Assembly (NCBI GenBank): GCA_021792135.1
Contig: JAJYVF010000030.1
Coordinates: 1 to 64,000 of the forward strand
Direction: 5' to 3'
From: Acidobacteriota bacterium
GTDB taxonomy: Bacteria > Acidobacteriota > Terriglobia > Terriglobales > Acidobacteriaceae
Length of the DNA stretch: 64,000 bases
Of the stretch, positions 53,411-63,550 are shown in pieces. The position numbers and the translations under genes were made by a program. The notes beneath the pieces were generated by a model that made no database searches, was not told the origin of the DNA, and was given only the letters and a program-made list of their open reading frames with translations. The first letter of the stretch is position 1; the number at the start of each line of letters is the position of its first letter.

Positions 53411-54527
53411 TCACCGCAGAGCCCTCAGGCGAGCCCGAACTCCGGGTGTGGCTTGTGCTGAACTGAGTTGGCGTGGCCCCGAAGCGCTGCCGGAACAGAG
53501 TGGCGAAATATTGGCTCGATGAGAACCCGCAGGCCATCGCAATATCGGTGACACGCATGTTCGGCTGATCGGCCAACAAGCGGGAGGCACATTCCAACCG
53601 GCACTGATTGAGGTAGTGCAGGGGCGGCAGGTTAGTCAGCTCTTTCACGTACCGGACGAACTGAGTGACCTTCAGACCACACCTGGCAGCCATGGACTCA
53701 ACTGACCAGGGCCGAGCCAGACTGCGCCGGTCGACCGCGAGCTGGCTCAGGAAAAGATGCACGGATTGGCGGGATCCCGTCCATAGCTGATCGGAGTGAG
53801 CGGGCTCAGCGCGAAAGAGCTCCAGCAGGCACAGAAGCAGATCGTTGATGCGTATCGCCAGCCGCGAGATATCCTTAACTGCATCGTGCCTTTCCACGGC
53901 ATGAGAAATCTGCTGAAAACAGTGGCGTATATCGGCGGAAACGCGCAGGACCAGACGTCTCCGCCTGAGCAGCTCGCATCTGATCTGATCCAGTTCATGC
54001 GGGCTGAGCAGCAGCCAGCTCGGCCACACCCAGGAGTCGTCATGATGACGGACCCCCACATCCAGAATGAGCCAGTGCAGCCTGCTTGGTCCTATGTTGG
54101 GCTTTCCAACGCGATGAATCTGCCAGGGGCGCGTGACAGCGATATCGCCGGGCTGGACCGTGAATTCGTCTGCGTCTACGCTGAAATCAAGTCTCCCGCC
54201 TTCCAGGTAACTAATCTCAATTCCTTCATTGCGATGCCAGGGCAGTCCCCACGTTTGTTCACGGTGGGCATCCCAGTGGCCCAGACTCGAGACGCCCGGC
54301 AGGACTCCGGGATCGAGTCTATGCCCGGGGTAGTGTCCGCGCGCGAGCGCCGCAAACTTAACCTGGCCATATCGAACAGCCTCGACCAGCGGACTACAGG
54401 CATCTGCAAGATACCTGCTTGACCTGTCCTGATAGCTGGGTGCCAGAGAGCACGAAGGAGCAAGACAAATTGCAGAGTTCATTGGTTGCTGGAGAATCGA
54501 AACGCACCGAATTCTACACCGATGCAT
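53355..54527 (-). CDS. AraC family transcriptional regulator
   Basis: 390 residues as an upper limit; the start is uncertain (ATG 54527 or ATG 54482, neither with a good ribosome binding site). The N-terminal cupin-like sensor has GIEISYLEGGRLDFSVDADE and PGDIAVTRPWQIHRVG (about residues 100-145). The C-terminal double helix-turn-helix covers about residues 275-375: WSVESMAARCGLKVTQFVRY and VTDIAMACGFSSSQYFATLF, then RQRFGATPTQF. A short tail rich in Ser/Ala/Pro follows. Sugar-sensing is likely. It is the only minus-strand gene in the locus and probably controls the flanking operons. Confidence 0.92.
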   Translation of the reverse strand: MHRCRIRCVSILQQPMNSAICLAPSCSLAPSYQDRSSRYLADACSPLVEAVRYGQVKFAALARGHYPGHRLDPGVLPGVSSLGHWDAHREQTWGLPWHRNEGIEISYLEGGRLDFSVDADEFTVQPGDIAVTRPWQIHRVGKPNIGPSRLHWLILDVGVRHHDDSWVWPSWLLLSPHELDQIRCELLRRRRLVLRVSADIRHCFQQISHAVERHDAVKDISRLAIRINDLLLCLLELFRAEPAHSDQLWTGSRQSVHLFLSQLAVDRRSLARPWSVESMAARCGLKVTQFVRYVKELTNLPPLHYLNQCRLECASRLLADQPNMRVTDIAMACGFSSSQYFATLFRQRFGATPTQFSTSHTRSSGSPEGSAVITAGPKVVPMSAAAAQEP

Positions 54528-54842
54528 GCGTGGCTGTCACGATTCTTCAGGAGGAGCCCAAGCAGGAATTACAGGCCCTTCATAGGGAATCCGGATGGTC
54601 ACCCCCGAAAAAACTCTTGACCTGGCGATTCGCAGCGGCGTCGTGTTGCGCAAGCGACTCAGCCACAATACTGTTCCGGACTGAGCAGGTTCAGACGCGG
54701 GATGCGGCGGCGCTGATACGGCAGGGGGGCAGCGAATGCGCCGTGTTCTGAATTCCACGCCTGTTGAGAATTGCACGCCTGTTGCACCCGGAATTAATAG
54801 ACTTTCCCCCGACTCTAAAAAGGTCAAGTTTGGAGGCCATCG
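54528..54842. other. Regulatory spacer between AraC gene and TonB receptor
   Basis: 315 bases, no convincing gene. It contains the direct repeats at 54756-54784 and an AT-richer stretch (GGAATTAATAGACTTTCC, near 54789-54806) close to the receptor start, where a promoter would be expected. Confidence 0.55.
54756..54784 (+). promoter_or_regulatory. Direct repeats, candidate AraC-type activator site
   Basis: CACGCCTGTTG occurs twice, at 54756-54766 and 54774-54784, 18 bases apart start to start, about 60 bases before the TonB receptor ATG. AraC-family proteins usually bind direct half-sites about two helical turns apart. The link to the adjacent AraC gene is inference from position. Confidence 0.45.
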
Positions 54843-57800
54843 ATGAACCCCATCGGAGGGTGTATGAAAAAAAAGACAAACAAATTGGGAGGGTCTGCAC
54901 GGCAGACACCATCTGTCGAATTGAATGCCCGGAAATCTGACGTGCTGTATCCAGTCCATGCAGCGTGTCGGGTGTTGGCCGCGTTGCTCCTCATCGTTGC
55001 TCTGGTCCCGGTCGGTCGAGCGCAGACCACGTCAGGCACCATTCTGGGCACTCTGACAGAACAGACCGGTGCCGTGCTGCCCAATACTCAGGTCAGGCTG
55101 ACGAATACCGCAACGTCGGATACACGGGTTACCAACACCAACCAGGCGGGCTTCTATCAGTTTGTGAATGTGCCCCCCGGCACCTACGACCTCACGGTTA
55201 CCAAACAGGGGTTCAAAACGCTCCATCAGGGTCCCGTCAGCCTCCAGGTGGAGGGATCGCTCCAGATCAATCTCGCGATGCAGGTGGGGAGCCAGACCCA
55301 GACAGTTATTGTGAGTGCGCGGACTCCGCTGCTGCAGGCCGAAACCACCAGCCTTGGTGCGGTGGTCGATCAGCGCGAGACGAACGAGATTCCGCTCAAC
55401 GGCCGCAACCCCATGAACCTGACCGCCCTGGTTCCCTCCGTCATCCCGCAGGGGCAATCGATGGGAACACCCACCGGTACGAACCCGTTTGCCTGGGGCA
55501 ATTATCAGATCGGTGGCGGGATGGCCAATCAGAGCGTCACTTATCTTGACGGCGCGCCGGTCAACACTCTCTATGACAACATCACGGCGCTGGTTCCAAC
55601 GCAGGACTCGCTTCAGGAATTCAAGGTTGATACCAACAATCTCTCCCCCGAGTACGGGCATCTTGCCGGCGGTGCGATTAACTTCAGAACAAAATCAGGC
55701 ACCAACCAGATTCATGGAAGCCTCTGGGAGTTCCTGCGCAACAAGGTGCTGAACGCGAACACCTTCTTCAGCAATCAGGCTGGACTGGCACGTCCGGCCT
55801 TCACGCAAAACCAGTACGGGTTCAATATCGGGGGCCCGGTCGTGATCCCGCATTTGTACAACGGGAAAAATAAGACCTTCTTCTTTGTTGACTGGGAAGG
55901 ATTCGCACTCCGGCAGGGCGAAACCTTCACGGAGACCGTACCGACGGCAGCGGAGCGTACCGGAGACCTGTCCGCCCTGGCAACGCCCGTCTATGATCCT
56001 CTGACCACCTGCGGGGTCGCGGGTGGTCCCCCCTGCGCGCCCGGTACGCCGCAATACAACCGAACCGAGTTTCCCAACGCAGTGATTCCCTCGAATCGGC
56101 TGAATCCGACCGCTGTCGCCTATATGAAGCAGTTCTTCCCCATGCCCAACGTTACAGGCGGTCCTCTCGGCGTCAATAACTTTACGGCGAACGCCAGCAC
56201 GGGCGGAAATAACTACGAGACGGTTGCGCACATCGATCAGAATGTGTCGGAACAGCAGCATATCAGCGCCAGATACTCATATTGGGAAAACAACAATCTT
56301 CCGATCGACCCGATGGGAAATGGTATCTGCCAGGACCGCTGCGGCGAAACCTTCACGACGAACGACTTTGTCCTCGATGATACCTATTCCTTCAGTCCGA
56401 CGACCATTCTCGATATGCGAATCAGCTACATGCGATTCGTCTATCTGCGCACCGCATTGCTCACTAATTACAGTCTGACGAGCATCGGCATGCCTGCGTC
56501 ACTGCAGTCGCAGGTCGAATTTCCGGGGCCTCCGGTATTGAGCGTCTCCGGATTCGATACGGCCGGAACGTTCGGCAGCGCCGGCGCCGACAGCACCATC
56601 CACAACGCCACGGACACCGACCGCATCGCGGGAAATCTGACAAAGTTTATTGGAAACCATACGCTGAAGTTCGGCGGCGAGTATCAGCGGGGAACGTTTA
56701 ATTATGTGCAGACCAATAACTCGTCAGGGGCCTTCAGTTTCAACAATGGGTTCACCGCACAGAATCCTCTGAGCGGCGTGGGAGGACTCGGGCTCGCCTC
56801 TTTCCTGCTGGGATATCCGGACAGCGGAAATGTAGACACAGCGGCACCCATCGCGGCTGAGCAGCTCTATCCGGCGTTGTTCTTTAACGATGACTGGCGG
56901 GCGACCCAGCGACTGACTCTCCACCTGGGGATTCGGTGGGAGGATGACATTCCCTGGACGGAGCGGCACAATCGAATCAGCTTCTTCGATCCAACGATCC
57001 CCAATCCTCTCCTGCAGGGGGTGGTGCCCGGCAGTTATCCCGGTGCGGTCGAACTGGTCGGTTCCAGCGTGCGTAGTTCGCGCTACAACAACTATAACGA
57101 TCTGATGCAGTTTTCGCCTCGCGTTGGCCTGGACTTCGCTGCAACACCTGAGACCGTCTTCAGCATGGGATACGGAATTTTCTGGCTCCCGACGGACGTT
57201 GGATTTGCCACTTCGCCGAACAACGACGCGATTAACAGCTTCTCTACGCCCTATACCGCATCCGTGAATAACGGCCTCACGCCGGTCAATAACATCAGCA
57301 ATCCCTTCCCGCAGGGCGGTATCATTGCCCCGCCGGAACGCAACCCCAGCTACCAGAGTATTCTGCTTGGAACCGGAGTTACGGAGAACTTCGTCAACAA
57401 TCCCTATCCATATGCGCAGCAGTGGAACGTCGGCGTTCAGCAGCAGATAGGCAGAACTCTTGCCCTGGATATTGCTTATGGAGGCGCGAAGGGAACGCAC
57501 CTTCCGTTATATGCCTTCCAGCAGGATCAATTACCGGATCAGTATCTGAAGATGGGGACCGCTCTCGATAATCCGGTAGCGAACCCTTTCTACGGAGTCA
57601 TCAATAAGGGCTACAGCCTGGGTGCGCCTACAATTCCGGAAGGGCAGCTGTTGCTGAAATATCCGCAATACTCCGGCGTATCGATTGCAAGCGCGGGAGA
57701 AGGGGATTCAACCTACAACTCGTTGCAGGTAAAGGTCCAGCAGCGTTTCTCCGGAGGGGCTTCGATTAATGCGGCTTACACCTGGTCGAAGCTGATCAGC

Positions 57801-58472
57801 AACACCGACACGCTGACTGCCTGGCTGGAACCCGCCACGGCCGGTGCCTATGGCGGCATCCAGGACAACAATAACCTGAAGGCGGAAAAGTCGCTCTCGA
57901 GCAACGACGCTACAAATCGTCTGGTCATCAGCTATGTCTACGACATCCCTGTGGGCCAGGGGAGGGCCCATCTGGCCAACGTCTCCCGAGGCCTGAACTA
58001 CGTCGTCGGCGGATGGGGGTTGGAGGGCATTACCACCCTCATGAGCGGGTTCCCGCTTGGATTCAGCACGAACCAGAATCTCACCAATTCATTCGGCGGC
58101 GGGTCCAGACCGAACTATGTCGCAGGTTGCGCCAAAGCGATAGGAGGTTCGGCGACTTCAAAGCTGAATGAGTGGTTCAATACCTCATGTTTTGCTCAGC
58201 CCGCGGCGTTTACGTTCGGCAACGAACCGCGCAACGATGCTCAGTTGCGAGCTCCGGGCGAGGCGGACTGGGATACGGCGATGTTCAAAAATTTCCCGCT
58301 TGACGCGGATGGGAAGAGGGAACTCCAGTTCCGTGCAGAGTCCTTCAATCTGTTTAACCGTGTTCAGTTCGGGTACCCCGGAACCACGCTGGGAACAGCA
58401 GGCTTCGGTATCATCAACTCGCAGGCGAATCTCCCCAGAATTCTGCAGTTCGCGTTGCGCATTAACTATTGA
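54843..58472 (+). CDS. TonB-dependent receptor, Oar-like, with carboxypeptidase-regulatory-like N-domain
   Basis: 1209 residues; GGAGGCCATCG precedes the ATG. A 38-residue N-region (MNPIGGCMKKKTNKLG) precedes the hydrophobic segment VLAALLLIVALVPVGRAQ. The CarboxypepD_reg domain (about residues 60-150) has GTILGTLTEQTGAVLPNTQV and GTYDLTVTKQGFKTL. Plug-like IPLNGRNPMNLTALVP and PEYGHLAGGAINFRTKSGTN follow, then the barrel, ending FALRINY. Role: import of a large ligand, here probably a glycoside destined for the downstream dehydrogenases. Paralogous to the receptor at 30684 in architecture but divergent in sequence. Confidence 0.95.
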   Translation: MNPIGGCMKKKTNKLGGSARQTPSVELNARKSDVLYPVHAACRVLAALLLIVALVPVGRAQTTSGTILGTLTEQTGAVLPNTQVRLTNTATSDTRVTNTNQAGFYQFVNVPPGTYDLTVTKQGFKTLHQGPVSLQVEGSLQINLAMQVGSQTQTVIVSARTPLLQAETTSLGAVVDQRETNEIPLNGRNPMNLTALVPSVIPQGQSMGTPTGTNPFAWGNYQIGGGMANQSVTYLDGAPVNTLYDNITALVPTQDSLQEFKVDTNNLSPEYGHLAGGAINFRTKSGTNQIHGSLWEFLRNKVLNANTFFSNQAGLARPAFTQNQYGFNIGGPVVIPHLYNGKNKTFFFVDWEGFALRQGETFTETVPTAAERTGDLSALATPVYDPLTTCGVAGGPPCAPGTPQYNRTEFPNAVIPSNRLNPTAVAYMKQFFPMPNVTGGPLGVNNFTANASTGGNNYETVAHIDQNVSEQQHISARYSYWENNNLPIDPMGNGICQDRCGETFTTNDFVLDDTYSFSPTTILDMRISYMRFVYLRTALLTNYSLTSIGMPASLQSQVEFPGPPVLSVSGFDTAGTFGSAGADSTIHNATDTDRIAGNLTKFIGNHTLKFGGEYQRGTFNYVQTNNSSGAFSFNNGFTAQNPLSGVGGLGLASFLLGYPDSGNVDTAAPIAAEQLYPALFFNDDWRATQRLTLHLGIRWEDDIPWTERHNRISFFDPTIPNPLLQGVVPGSYPGAVELVGSSVRSSRYNNYNDLMQFSPRVGLDFAATPETVFSMGYGIFWLPTDVGFATSPNNDAINSFSTPYTASVNNGLTPVNNISNPFPQGGIIAPPERNPSYQSILLGTGVTENFVNNPYPYAQQWNVGVQQQIGRTLALDIAYGGAKGTHLPLYAFQQDQLPDQYLKMGTALDNPVANPFYGVINKGYSLGAPTIPEGQLLLKYPQYSGVSIASAGEGDSTYNSLQVKVQQRFSGGASINAAYTWSKLISNTDTLTAWLEPATAGAYGGIQDNNNLKAEKSLSSNDATNRLVISYVYDIPVGQGRAHLANVSRGLNYVVGGWGLEGITTLMSGFPLGFSTNQNLTNSFGGGSRPNYVAGCAKAIGGSATSKLNEWFNTSCFAQPAAFTFGNEPRNDAQLRAPGEADWDTAMFKNFPLDADGKRELQFRAESFNLFNRVQFGYPGTTLGTAGFGIINSQANLPRILQFALRINY

Positions 58473-58655
58473 GTGGAGCAGTATGGGAGGCGGGGACCGT
58501 AGCCGATCCCCGCGAATGTGTGGTGCGGGAAGCGGCGGAGGCGGACGAGATGGTGGTGCTCAGACGGCCGTTCATGCCCATGGGTGAAGAGGCAGCGGCC
58601 GATCTGACATCCCATGTCCGTGTTCGCTTGTGGAAGATCGCTGCGGGGAGTTAGA

Positions 58656-59348
58656 TTGTCAGGGATGCGTCGACGGGATTTCGTGAAGAGCATTATGGCG
58701 GTGCCGGTGACGGCTCCGTATCTGCTGGGCGAGCAGGCGGCGACAACCCCGCCACCAGCCCAAACAGGGGCCGCCGCTCCACCTTCATCGCAGCCCGCGG
58801 AAACAGCAGCGGCGGCAAGCCAGCAGCGGCTCCTCGAGCCGAACGGGATGCAGATTGCCGCGTCGGTTCCGGACCAGTTTGCGCGCACGGAGGCACATTA
58901 TTTCAGCGACACGCAGTACGCGACGCTCAGGAAGATGTGCGAAGTGATGATGCCGTCGCTGAATGGTTATCCCGATGCCCTTCAGGCGGGGGCGCCGGAA
59001 TTCCTCGATTTCCTCATCGGCGCCTCGCCGCCGGATCGGCAGCAAATGTACGGCTCGGGCCTCGACCGGCTTAATTCCGAATCGCAGAGCCGCTTCAGGA
59101 TTCCCTTCGCCGAGGTGAGCGCGGAGCAGGCCGATGCGCTGCTGCGTCCGTGGCTGCGGGCCTGGATCCCGGAACATCCGCCGAGCGAGCCCTACGAACG
59201 CTTCATCAACCTCGCACATCACGATATTCGGACGGCAACCATGAATTCGCAGGTGTGGAGCGTGGCCGTCACCTCGGGCGGCGACCGGCCGCCTGGAGTG
59301 GGCATGTACTGGTCTCCGATCGATCCCGACATTCAGCGGTACGTCTAG
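58656..59348 (+). CDS. Gluconate 2-dehydrogenase subunit 3 family protein, Tat-exported
   Basis: 230 residues from a TTG at 58656 (GGGGAG five bases upstream); ATG 58665 three codons later is the alternative. Tat signal RRRDFVKSIMAVPVTAPYLL. A Pro/Ala/Thr/Ser-rich linker (about residues 25-70) precedes the conserved domain TLRKMCEVMMPSLNGYPDAL, APEFLDFLIG and RFINLAHHDIRTATMNS. In sugar and alcohol dehydrogenase complexes this small subunit chaperones and exports the FAD subunit. The next gene is a GMC oxidoreductase without a signal, as expected. Confidence 0.9.
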   Translation: MSGMRRRDFVKSIMAVPVTAPYLLGEQAATTPPPAQTGAAAPPSSQPAETAAAASQQRLLEPNGMQIAASVPDQFARTEAHYFSDTQYATLRKMCEVMMPSLNGYPDALQAGAPEFLDFLIGASPPDRQQMYGSGLDRLNSESQSRFRIPFAEVSAEQADALLRPWLRAWIPEHPPSEPYERFINLAHHDIRTATMNSQVWSVAVTSGGDRPPGVGMYWSPIDPDIQRYV

Positions 59349-59366
59349 CAGGGAGCTCTTGGGTAC

Positions 59367-60938
59367 ATGGCGCAGGAAATCGTGGATGTGTTAATTGTGG
59401 GCTCGGGACACTCCGGAGGGATGGCAGCCAGGATCCTGACGGAGAAAGGCATCTCCTGCCTGCTGCTGAACGCGGGGCCGGTGGTCGACTTCCGCAAGGA
59501 TCGCGAGCTGAAGCCGGCCTATGAGCTGCCCTACCGCGGCTTCAACATGCCCGGCCGGCTGCCGCATGTCTTCCAGGCGGACGAGTTCAATGCCAATGTG
59601 TGGGTCGATGAGAAGGAGGTTCCGTATACCTTCAACCCGCAGCACCCGTATAACTGGGTGCGCGTTCGCCTCTTCGGAGGCCGTTCGCTTTTTTGGGCGC
59701 GGCAGTCGTTTCGGCTAAGCAATTATGAGTTCAAGGCGAAGGATCACGACGGCTTCGGCGATAACTGGCCGATCGACCTTGGGGATCTGGCGCCTTACTA
59801 CTCCCGCGTGGAAGCGATCTTCCGCGTGCGCGGCCAGGCGGACCACCTTCCGCAGTACCCGGACGGTAACTTCGTCGTCGACGATTCGCCGTGGTCGGGG
59901 TCGATGCAGCGCTTCGTGAACGCAGGCACGAAGCTCGACGTGCCGGTCTGCAAGGCGCGCAGCGCGATGGGCGTCGACGGGCTAGCCAGCTCCATCAATC
60001 TGCTTTTGCCGGATGCGTTTAACACCGGCAGGCTCACGGCGATTCCTAACGTCGTGGTGCGCGAGCTCACCGTCGACAGGAACACCGGCCTCGTGAACGG
60101 CGCGCATTTCGTGGATCGCCATTCCCGGCGGGAGATGTACGTTCAGGCGCGGGTGGTGGTGCTGGCCGCGGGCACCCTCGAAAGCACGCGCCTGCTGCTG
60201 AACTCCGGACTGGCCAATTCCAGTGGCGTGCTGGGCCACTATCTGACCGATCAGGTCTACGGGCCGGGCATCATCTGCTCGGTTCCGGAGGCGCGCAACG
60301 GCAAGGGCTCCAATGGCATCATGGGCGGCAGCGCCCTGATTCCGCGCTTCCGAAACATCAATACGAAGGCCAAAAACTTCCTCCGCGGCTATGCGCTGAA
60401 TTGCTACAGCAGCCCCCGCGGCATGAGCCCGAGCGTCTTCCCCGCCTATGGCGCGGAACTGCAGAAGAAGCTGGACAGCTACGATGGCAGCGGGTTCGGC
60501 ACCAGCATGATGGGCGAGGTGCTGTCGTACTACAAAAACCACGTGAGCATCAACAAGAACGTGGTTGATGCCTGGGGCATTCCCGTCCTTGACGTCGAAA
60601 CGGCCTACACCGACAACGAATTCAACATGGCCCGCGACGCCGTGGACGTGAGCGTTGCGATGGCGGAAGAAGCCGGATTCGAGGTTCTCTGCAAGAACTA
60701 CGAGCCCAATCCGCCCGGGTACAGCATTCACGAACAGGGAACCTGCCGCATGGGCGACGATCCGAAGACCAGCGTGCTGAACAAGTGGAATCAGAGCCAC
60801 GACATCAGGAACCTCTTCGTCGTCGACGCCAGCAGCTTTGTCTGCGGCGGATGGCAGAACCCCACCATGACCATCCTGGCGCTCTCCATGCGTGCATCCG
60901 AGTATCTGGCCGAGCAAATGCGGCAGAGGAACCTGTGA
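59367..60938 (+). CDS. GMC family FAD-dependent oxidoreductase (sugar/alcohol dehydrogenase large subunit)
   Basis: 523 residues. FAD-binding [20 protein letters not shown] at the N-terminus, [20 protein letters not shown] in the cap region, and [20 protein letters not shown]. The GMC C-domain has the catalytic His in [19 protein letters not shown] and ends with [20 protein letters not shown]. No signal peptide; export probably rides on the Tat-bearing subunit upstream. Together with the cytochromes it resembles membrane-linked pyranose/gluconate-type dehydrogenases. Substrate unknown. The TGATG overlap couples it to the multiheme cytochrome. Confidence 0.93.
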   Translation: MAQEIVDVLIVGSGHSGGMAARILTEKGISCLLLNAGPVVDFRKDRELKPAYELPYRGFNMPGRLPHVFQADEFNANVWVDEKEVPYTFNPQHPYNWVRVRLFGGRSLFWARQSFRLSNYEFKAKDHDGFGDNWPIDLGDLAPYYSRVEAIFRVRGQADHLPQYPDGNFVVDDSPWSGSMQRFVNAGTKLDVPVCKARSAMGVDGLASSINLLLPDAFNTGRLTAIPNVVVRELTVDRNTGLVNGAHFVDRHSRREMYVQARVVVLAAGTLESTRLLLNSGLANSSGVLGHYLTDQVYGPGIICSVPEARNGKGSNGIMGGSALIPRFRNINTKAKNFLRGYALNCYSSPRGMSPSVFPAYGAELQKKLDSYDGSGFGTSMMGEVLSYYKNHVSINKNVVDAWGIPVLDVETAYTDNEFNMARDAVDVSVAMAEEAGFEVLCKNYEPNPPGYSIHEQGTCRMGDDPKTSVLNKWNQSHDIRNLFVVDASSFVCGGWQNPTMTILALSMRASEYLAEQMRQRNL

Positions 60939-61471
60939 TGCTGCGGATCCGGGAGGTCATCATACTGGTCCTGGCAGGGATCACTCTCTGCTGCGCGCGC
61001 ATGCCCGCGCAGGCCGGTGCTCCGCAGGCAACGGCACCGGCGCCCGTGGGGCCGGAGCAGCCCATTCACTTCAGTCACATGGTGCACGCCGACCAGCTGA
61101 AGCTGCCCTGCGAGTACTGCCACGTCATGTCCCGGTCCGGCGACACGCTTGCGATTCCCCGCGCGGGCATGTGCATGCAGTGCCACCAGACGATGGACAC
61201 CAGCAATCCGGAGGTGCAGAAGCTGGCCCAGTACGCGAAGAGCGGCTCCTTCATTCCGTGGGTGCGCGTCTATGAGCTGCCTTCCTTCGTCTCCTTCAGT
61301 CACAAAGAACACATCGAGCACGGCGCCACCTGCCAGGACTGCCACGGCGACGTGGCCCACGAGGAGCGCGTGGCGAAGGTCACCGACATCTCCATGGCGG
61401 GCTGCATGAGTTGTCATCGAGTGAAGCATGCCAGCCTCGACTGCAACACCTGCCATTTCCTGCAGCAGTAA
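60938..61471 (+). CDS. Penta-heme cytochrome c (cytochrome c3/class III-like)
   Basis: 177 residues starting at the ATG overlapping the GMC stop. Signal EVIILVLAGITLCCARMPAQ then AGA. Five CXXCH motifs: CEYCH, CMQCH, CQDCH, CMSCH and CNTCH. His-rich FSHMVHADQL and FSHKEHIEHG stretches supply distal ligands, as in cytochrome c3-type and menaquinone-reductase multiheme proteins. It would receive electrons from the GMC dehydrogenase in the periplasm. Confidence 0.93.
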   Translation: MLRIREVIILVLAGITLCCARMPAQAGAPQATAPAPVGPEQPIHFSHMVHADQLKLPCEYCHVMSRSGDTLAIPRAGMCMQCHQTMDTSNPEVQKLAQYAKSGSFIPWVRVYELPSFVSFSHKEHIEHGATCQDCHGDVAHEERVAKVTDISMAGCMSCHRVKHASLDCNTCHFLQQ

Positions 61472-61561
61472 TCGCACGCTTCGGCGGTGAACTGCGAACC
61501 CGATCAGCACCCGGCCGCCGCAGCCGAATCAGCGCCGGCGGCGGGGTTTCGAGGAGACGAT

Positions 61562-61885
61562 ATGAGCACATGGACGAGACTGCTTCTGCCGGGCGCCGTG
61601 GCGCTGCTTTGCTGCGCCCCGCTGCTGGCCCAGGACAGCGGCGGGGACCTCTTCAGGGCCAACTGCGCGCTCTGCCACGGGGCCGACGGAAAGAGCAACA
61701 CTCCGACCGGCAGGGCCTTCAAAGCGCCCGACCTGACCAGCGCCGCCGTGGCAAAGATGACGGATGCCGAGCTGACCAGGGTCATTCACGACGGCAAAGG
61801 TAACATGCCGGCCTTCGGAACCCGGCTCACGGACGCGCAGATCAGGAGCCTTGTCGCGCATATCCGCTCGCTCCAGAAGAAGTAG
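61562..61885 (+). CDS. Mono-heme class I cytochrome c
   Basis: 107 residues from ATG 61562 (GAGGAGACGAT upstream); an in-frame ATG at 61487 adds 25 non-signal residues. Signal TRLLLPGAVALLCCAPLLAQ. Heme motif CALCHGADGKSNTPTGRAFK, probable axial Met in KGNMPAFGTRL and C-terminal helix LTDAQIRSLVAHIRSLQKK. Small diffusible electron carrier. It sits 90 bases after the penta-heme gene, likely in the same operon. Confidence 0.94.
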   Translation: MSTWTRLLLPGAVALLCCAPLLAQDSGGDLFRANCALCHGADGKSNTPTGRAFKAPDLTSAAVAKMTDAELTRVIHDGKGNMPAFGTRLTDAQIRSLVAHIRSLQKK

Positions 61886-61933
61886 TTTTCCGGACATTTC
61901 AGCGGATTCATGCATGGCCTCCTGGAGCGACAG

Positions 61934-63550
61934 ATGTCGCGATGGTTCTTTTCCGGCTTCCTGACGGCGGCGTTGGGCGTCAGCATCTTTTCGGTGACGA
62001 CGCCGAAGGGAATCGATTTTGTTCATCAAAATTCTCCGACCAGGAACAAGTACCTGATCGAAACCATGGGCGGCGGAGTCGCCCTGCTTGACTACAACAA
62101 CGACGGGCTGCTGGATATCTTTCTTGTCAACAGCGGGTATCTTCAGCCGTCAATGTCCTCAGAGGATTTCAGGCGCAGCCAGCCGAAGTACTGGAACTGC
62201 CTCTACCGCCAGAACCCGGATGGAAGTTTTACGGATGTGACCAAAGCGGCGGGGCTGTCGGCGGTCGCAAACAGCGATTACGGGATGGGTGTAGCCGTCG
62301 GCGACTACGACAACGACGGCTACCCGGATATCTACGTCACCAACTACGGCAAAAATATCCTCTATCACAACAACGGCGACGGCACCTTCACCGACGTGAC
62401 GGAGAAGGCCGGCGTCGCAGCCGGAGGATGGTCGGTTTCGGCTGGCTTCTTCGACTACGACAATGACGGACGCCTCGACCTCTTCGTTACCCGCTACATG
62501 AAGTGGGATACGAAAAGCAATAAGGCCTGCGGAGGCAAGTGGAACACCTATTGCCCGCCCGGGGTGTTTCCAGCCACGACCAATATCCTCTACCACAACA
62601 ACGGCGACGGCACCTTCACCGACGTCAGCCAGCGTTCGGGGATAGCGGCTGTCAAGGGAAGATCGCTGGGCGTGGGTTTTGCCGATTACGACGGCGATGG
62701 ATTTACCGACATCTTCGTTGCCAATGACGGGATGCGGGAATTTCTCTTCCACAACAACGGCAACGGAACCTTCACCGAGCGTGCCCAGGAAGCGGGCGTG
62801 GCGCTGGATGGAGATGGAACTCCCTATGCCGGGATGGGCGTCGATTTCCGCGACTACGACAACGACGGCCGCCCCGACATCCTGGTGACGAACCTGGCGA
62901 AGCAGATCTATGCTCTCTACCATAATGATGGCGGCGGATCGTTCAGCTATCGCAGTCTGCAGGCAGGTCTGGGTACCCTCACTGCGGGAAGCTCCGGCTG
63001 GGGCGTCGGACTGGTAGACTTCAACAACGACGGCTGGAAGGACATCTTTGCGGCACAGGGCCACGTTATGGACAATGTCGAGAGCATCGATCCTGCACTC
63101 CACTATAAGCAGCCACCGCTGCTCGCCTTCAATCACGATGGCAGATTTGAACGCGCAGATGTGGGAACGGAGCTTCCTGTCGCCGGCAGGGGCGTTGCCT
63201 TCGGCGATCTGAACAACGACGGCAAAATCGATGTTGTCATGAGCGTTCTGGGAGGACGGCCGGAGGTTTTCTACAATCACTCCGCAGGTGGCAACTGGCT
63301 CACCCTCACGCTAATCGGCACGCGCAGCAATCGCGACGGCATTGGCGCGCGGGTGGTGGTCAATGGGCAGATGCAGAATGTAACCACCGCCGGAAGCTAT
63401 CTTTCCGCCAGCGATAAGCGGGTGCACTTTGGCCTTGGCGAGGCAACCCATGCAGACGTGGACATCTACTGGCCCTCGGGGGTCCACCAGTCCCTGAAGG
63501 ATGTCCGGGGCAACCAGTTTCTGGATGTGCGGGAGCCGAAGACGCCATGA
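61934..63550 (+). CDS. Exported CRTAC1/ASPIC-UnbV family FG-GAP repeat protein
   Basis: 538 residues from ATG 61934 (GGAGCGACAG upstream); ATG 61910 is possible. N-terminal hydrophobic segment WFFSGFLTAALGVSIFS, without twin arginines, unlike the paralogue at 35027. About seven FG-GAP/VCBS repeats with calcium loops: [66 protein letters not shown]-terminus ASPIC-like: GARVVVNGQMQNV and DIYWPSGVHQSLKDVRGNQF. It overlaps the following TPR gene by four bases. Confidence 0.92.
   Translation: MSRWFFSGFLTAALGVSIFSVTTPKGIDFVHQNSPTRNKYLIETMGGGVALLDYNNDGLLDIFLVNSGYLQPSMSSEDFRRSQPKYWNCLYRQNPDGSFTDVTKAAGLSAVANSDYGMGVAVGDYDNDGYPDIYVTNYGKNILYHNNGDGTFTDVTEKAGVAAGGWSVSAGFFDYDNDGRLDLFVTRYMKWDTKSNKACGGKWNTYCPPGVFPATTNILYHNNGDGTFTDVSQRSGIAAVKGRSLGVGFADYDGDGFTDIFVANDGMREFLFHNNGNGTFTERAQEAGVALDGDGTPYAGMGVDFRDYDNDGRPDILVTNLAKQIYALYHNDGGGSFSYRSLQAGLGTLTAGSSGWGVGLVDFNNDGWKDIFAAQGHVMDNVESIDPALHYKQPPLLAFNHDGRFERADVGTELPVAGRGVAFGDLNNDGKIDVVMSVLGGRPEVFYNHSAGGNWLTLTLIGTRSNRDGIGARVVVNGQMQNVTTAGSYLSASDKRVHFGLGEATHADVDIYWPSGVHQSLKDVRGNQFLDVREPKTP

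Noticed and set aside
58469-58654. Small plus-strand open frame (61 codons) between the TonB receptor and subunit-3 genes
   Set aside because: Overlaps the receptor stop, has no ribosome binding site or similarity, and sits in the expected leader of the next gene.
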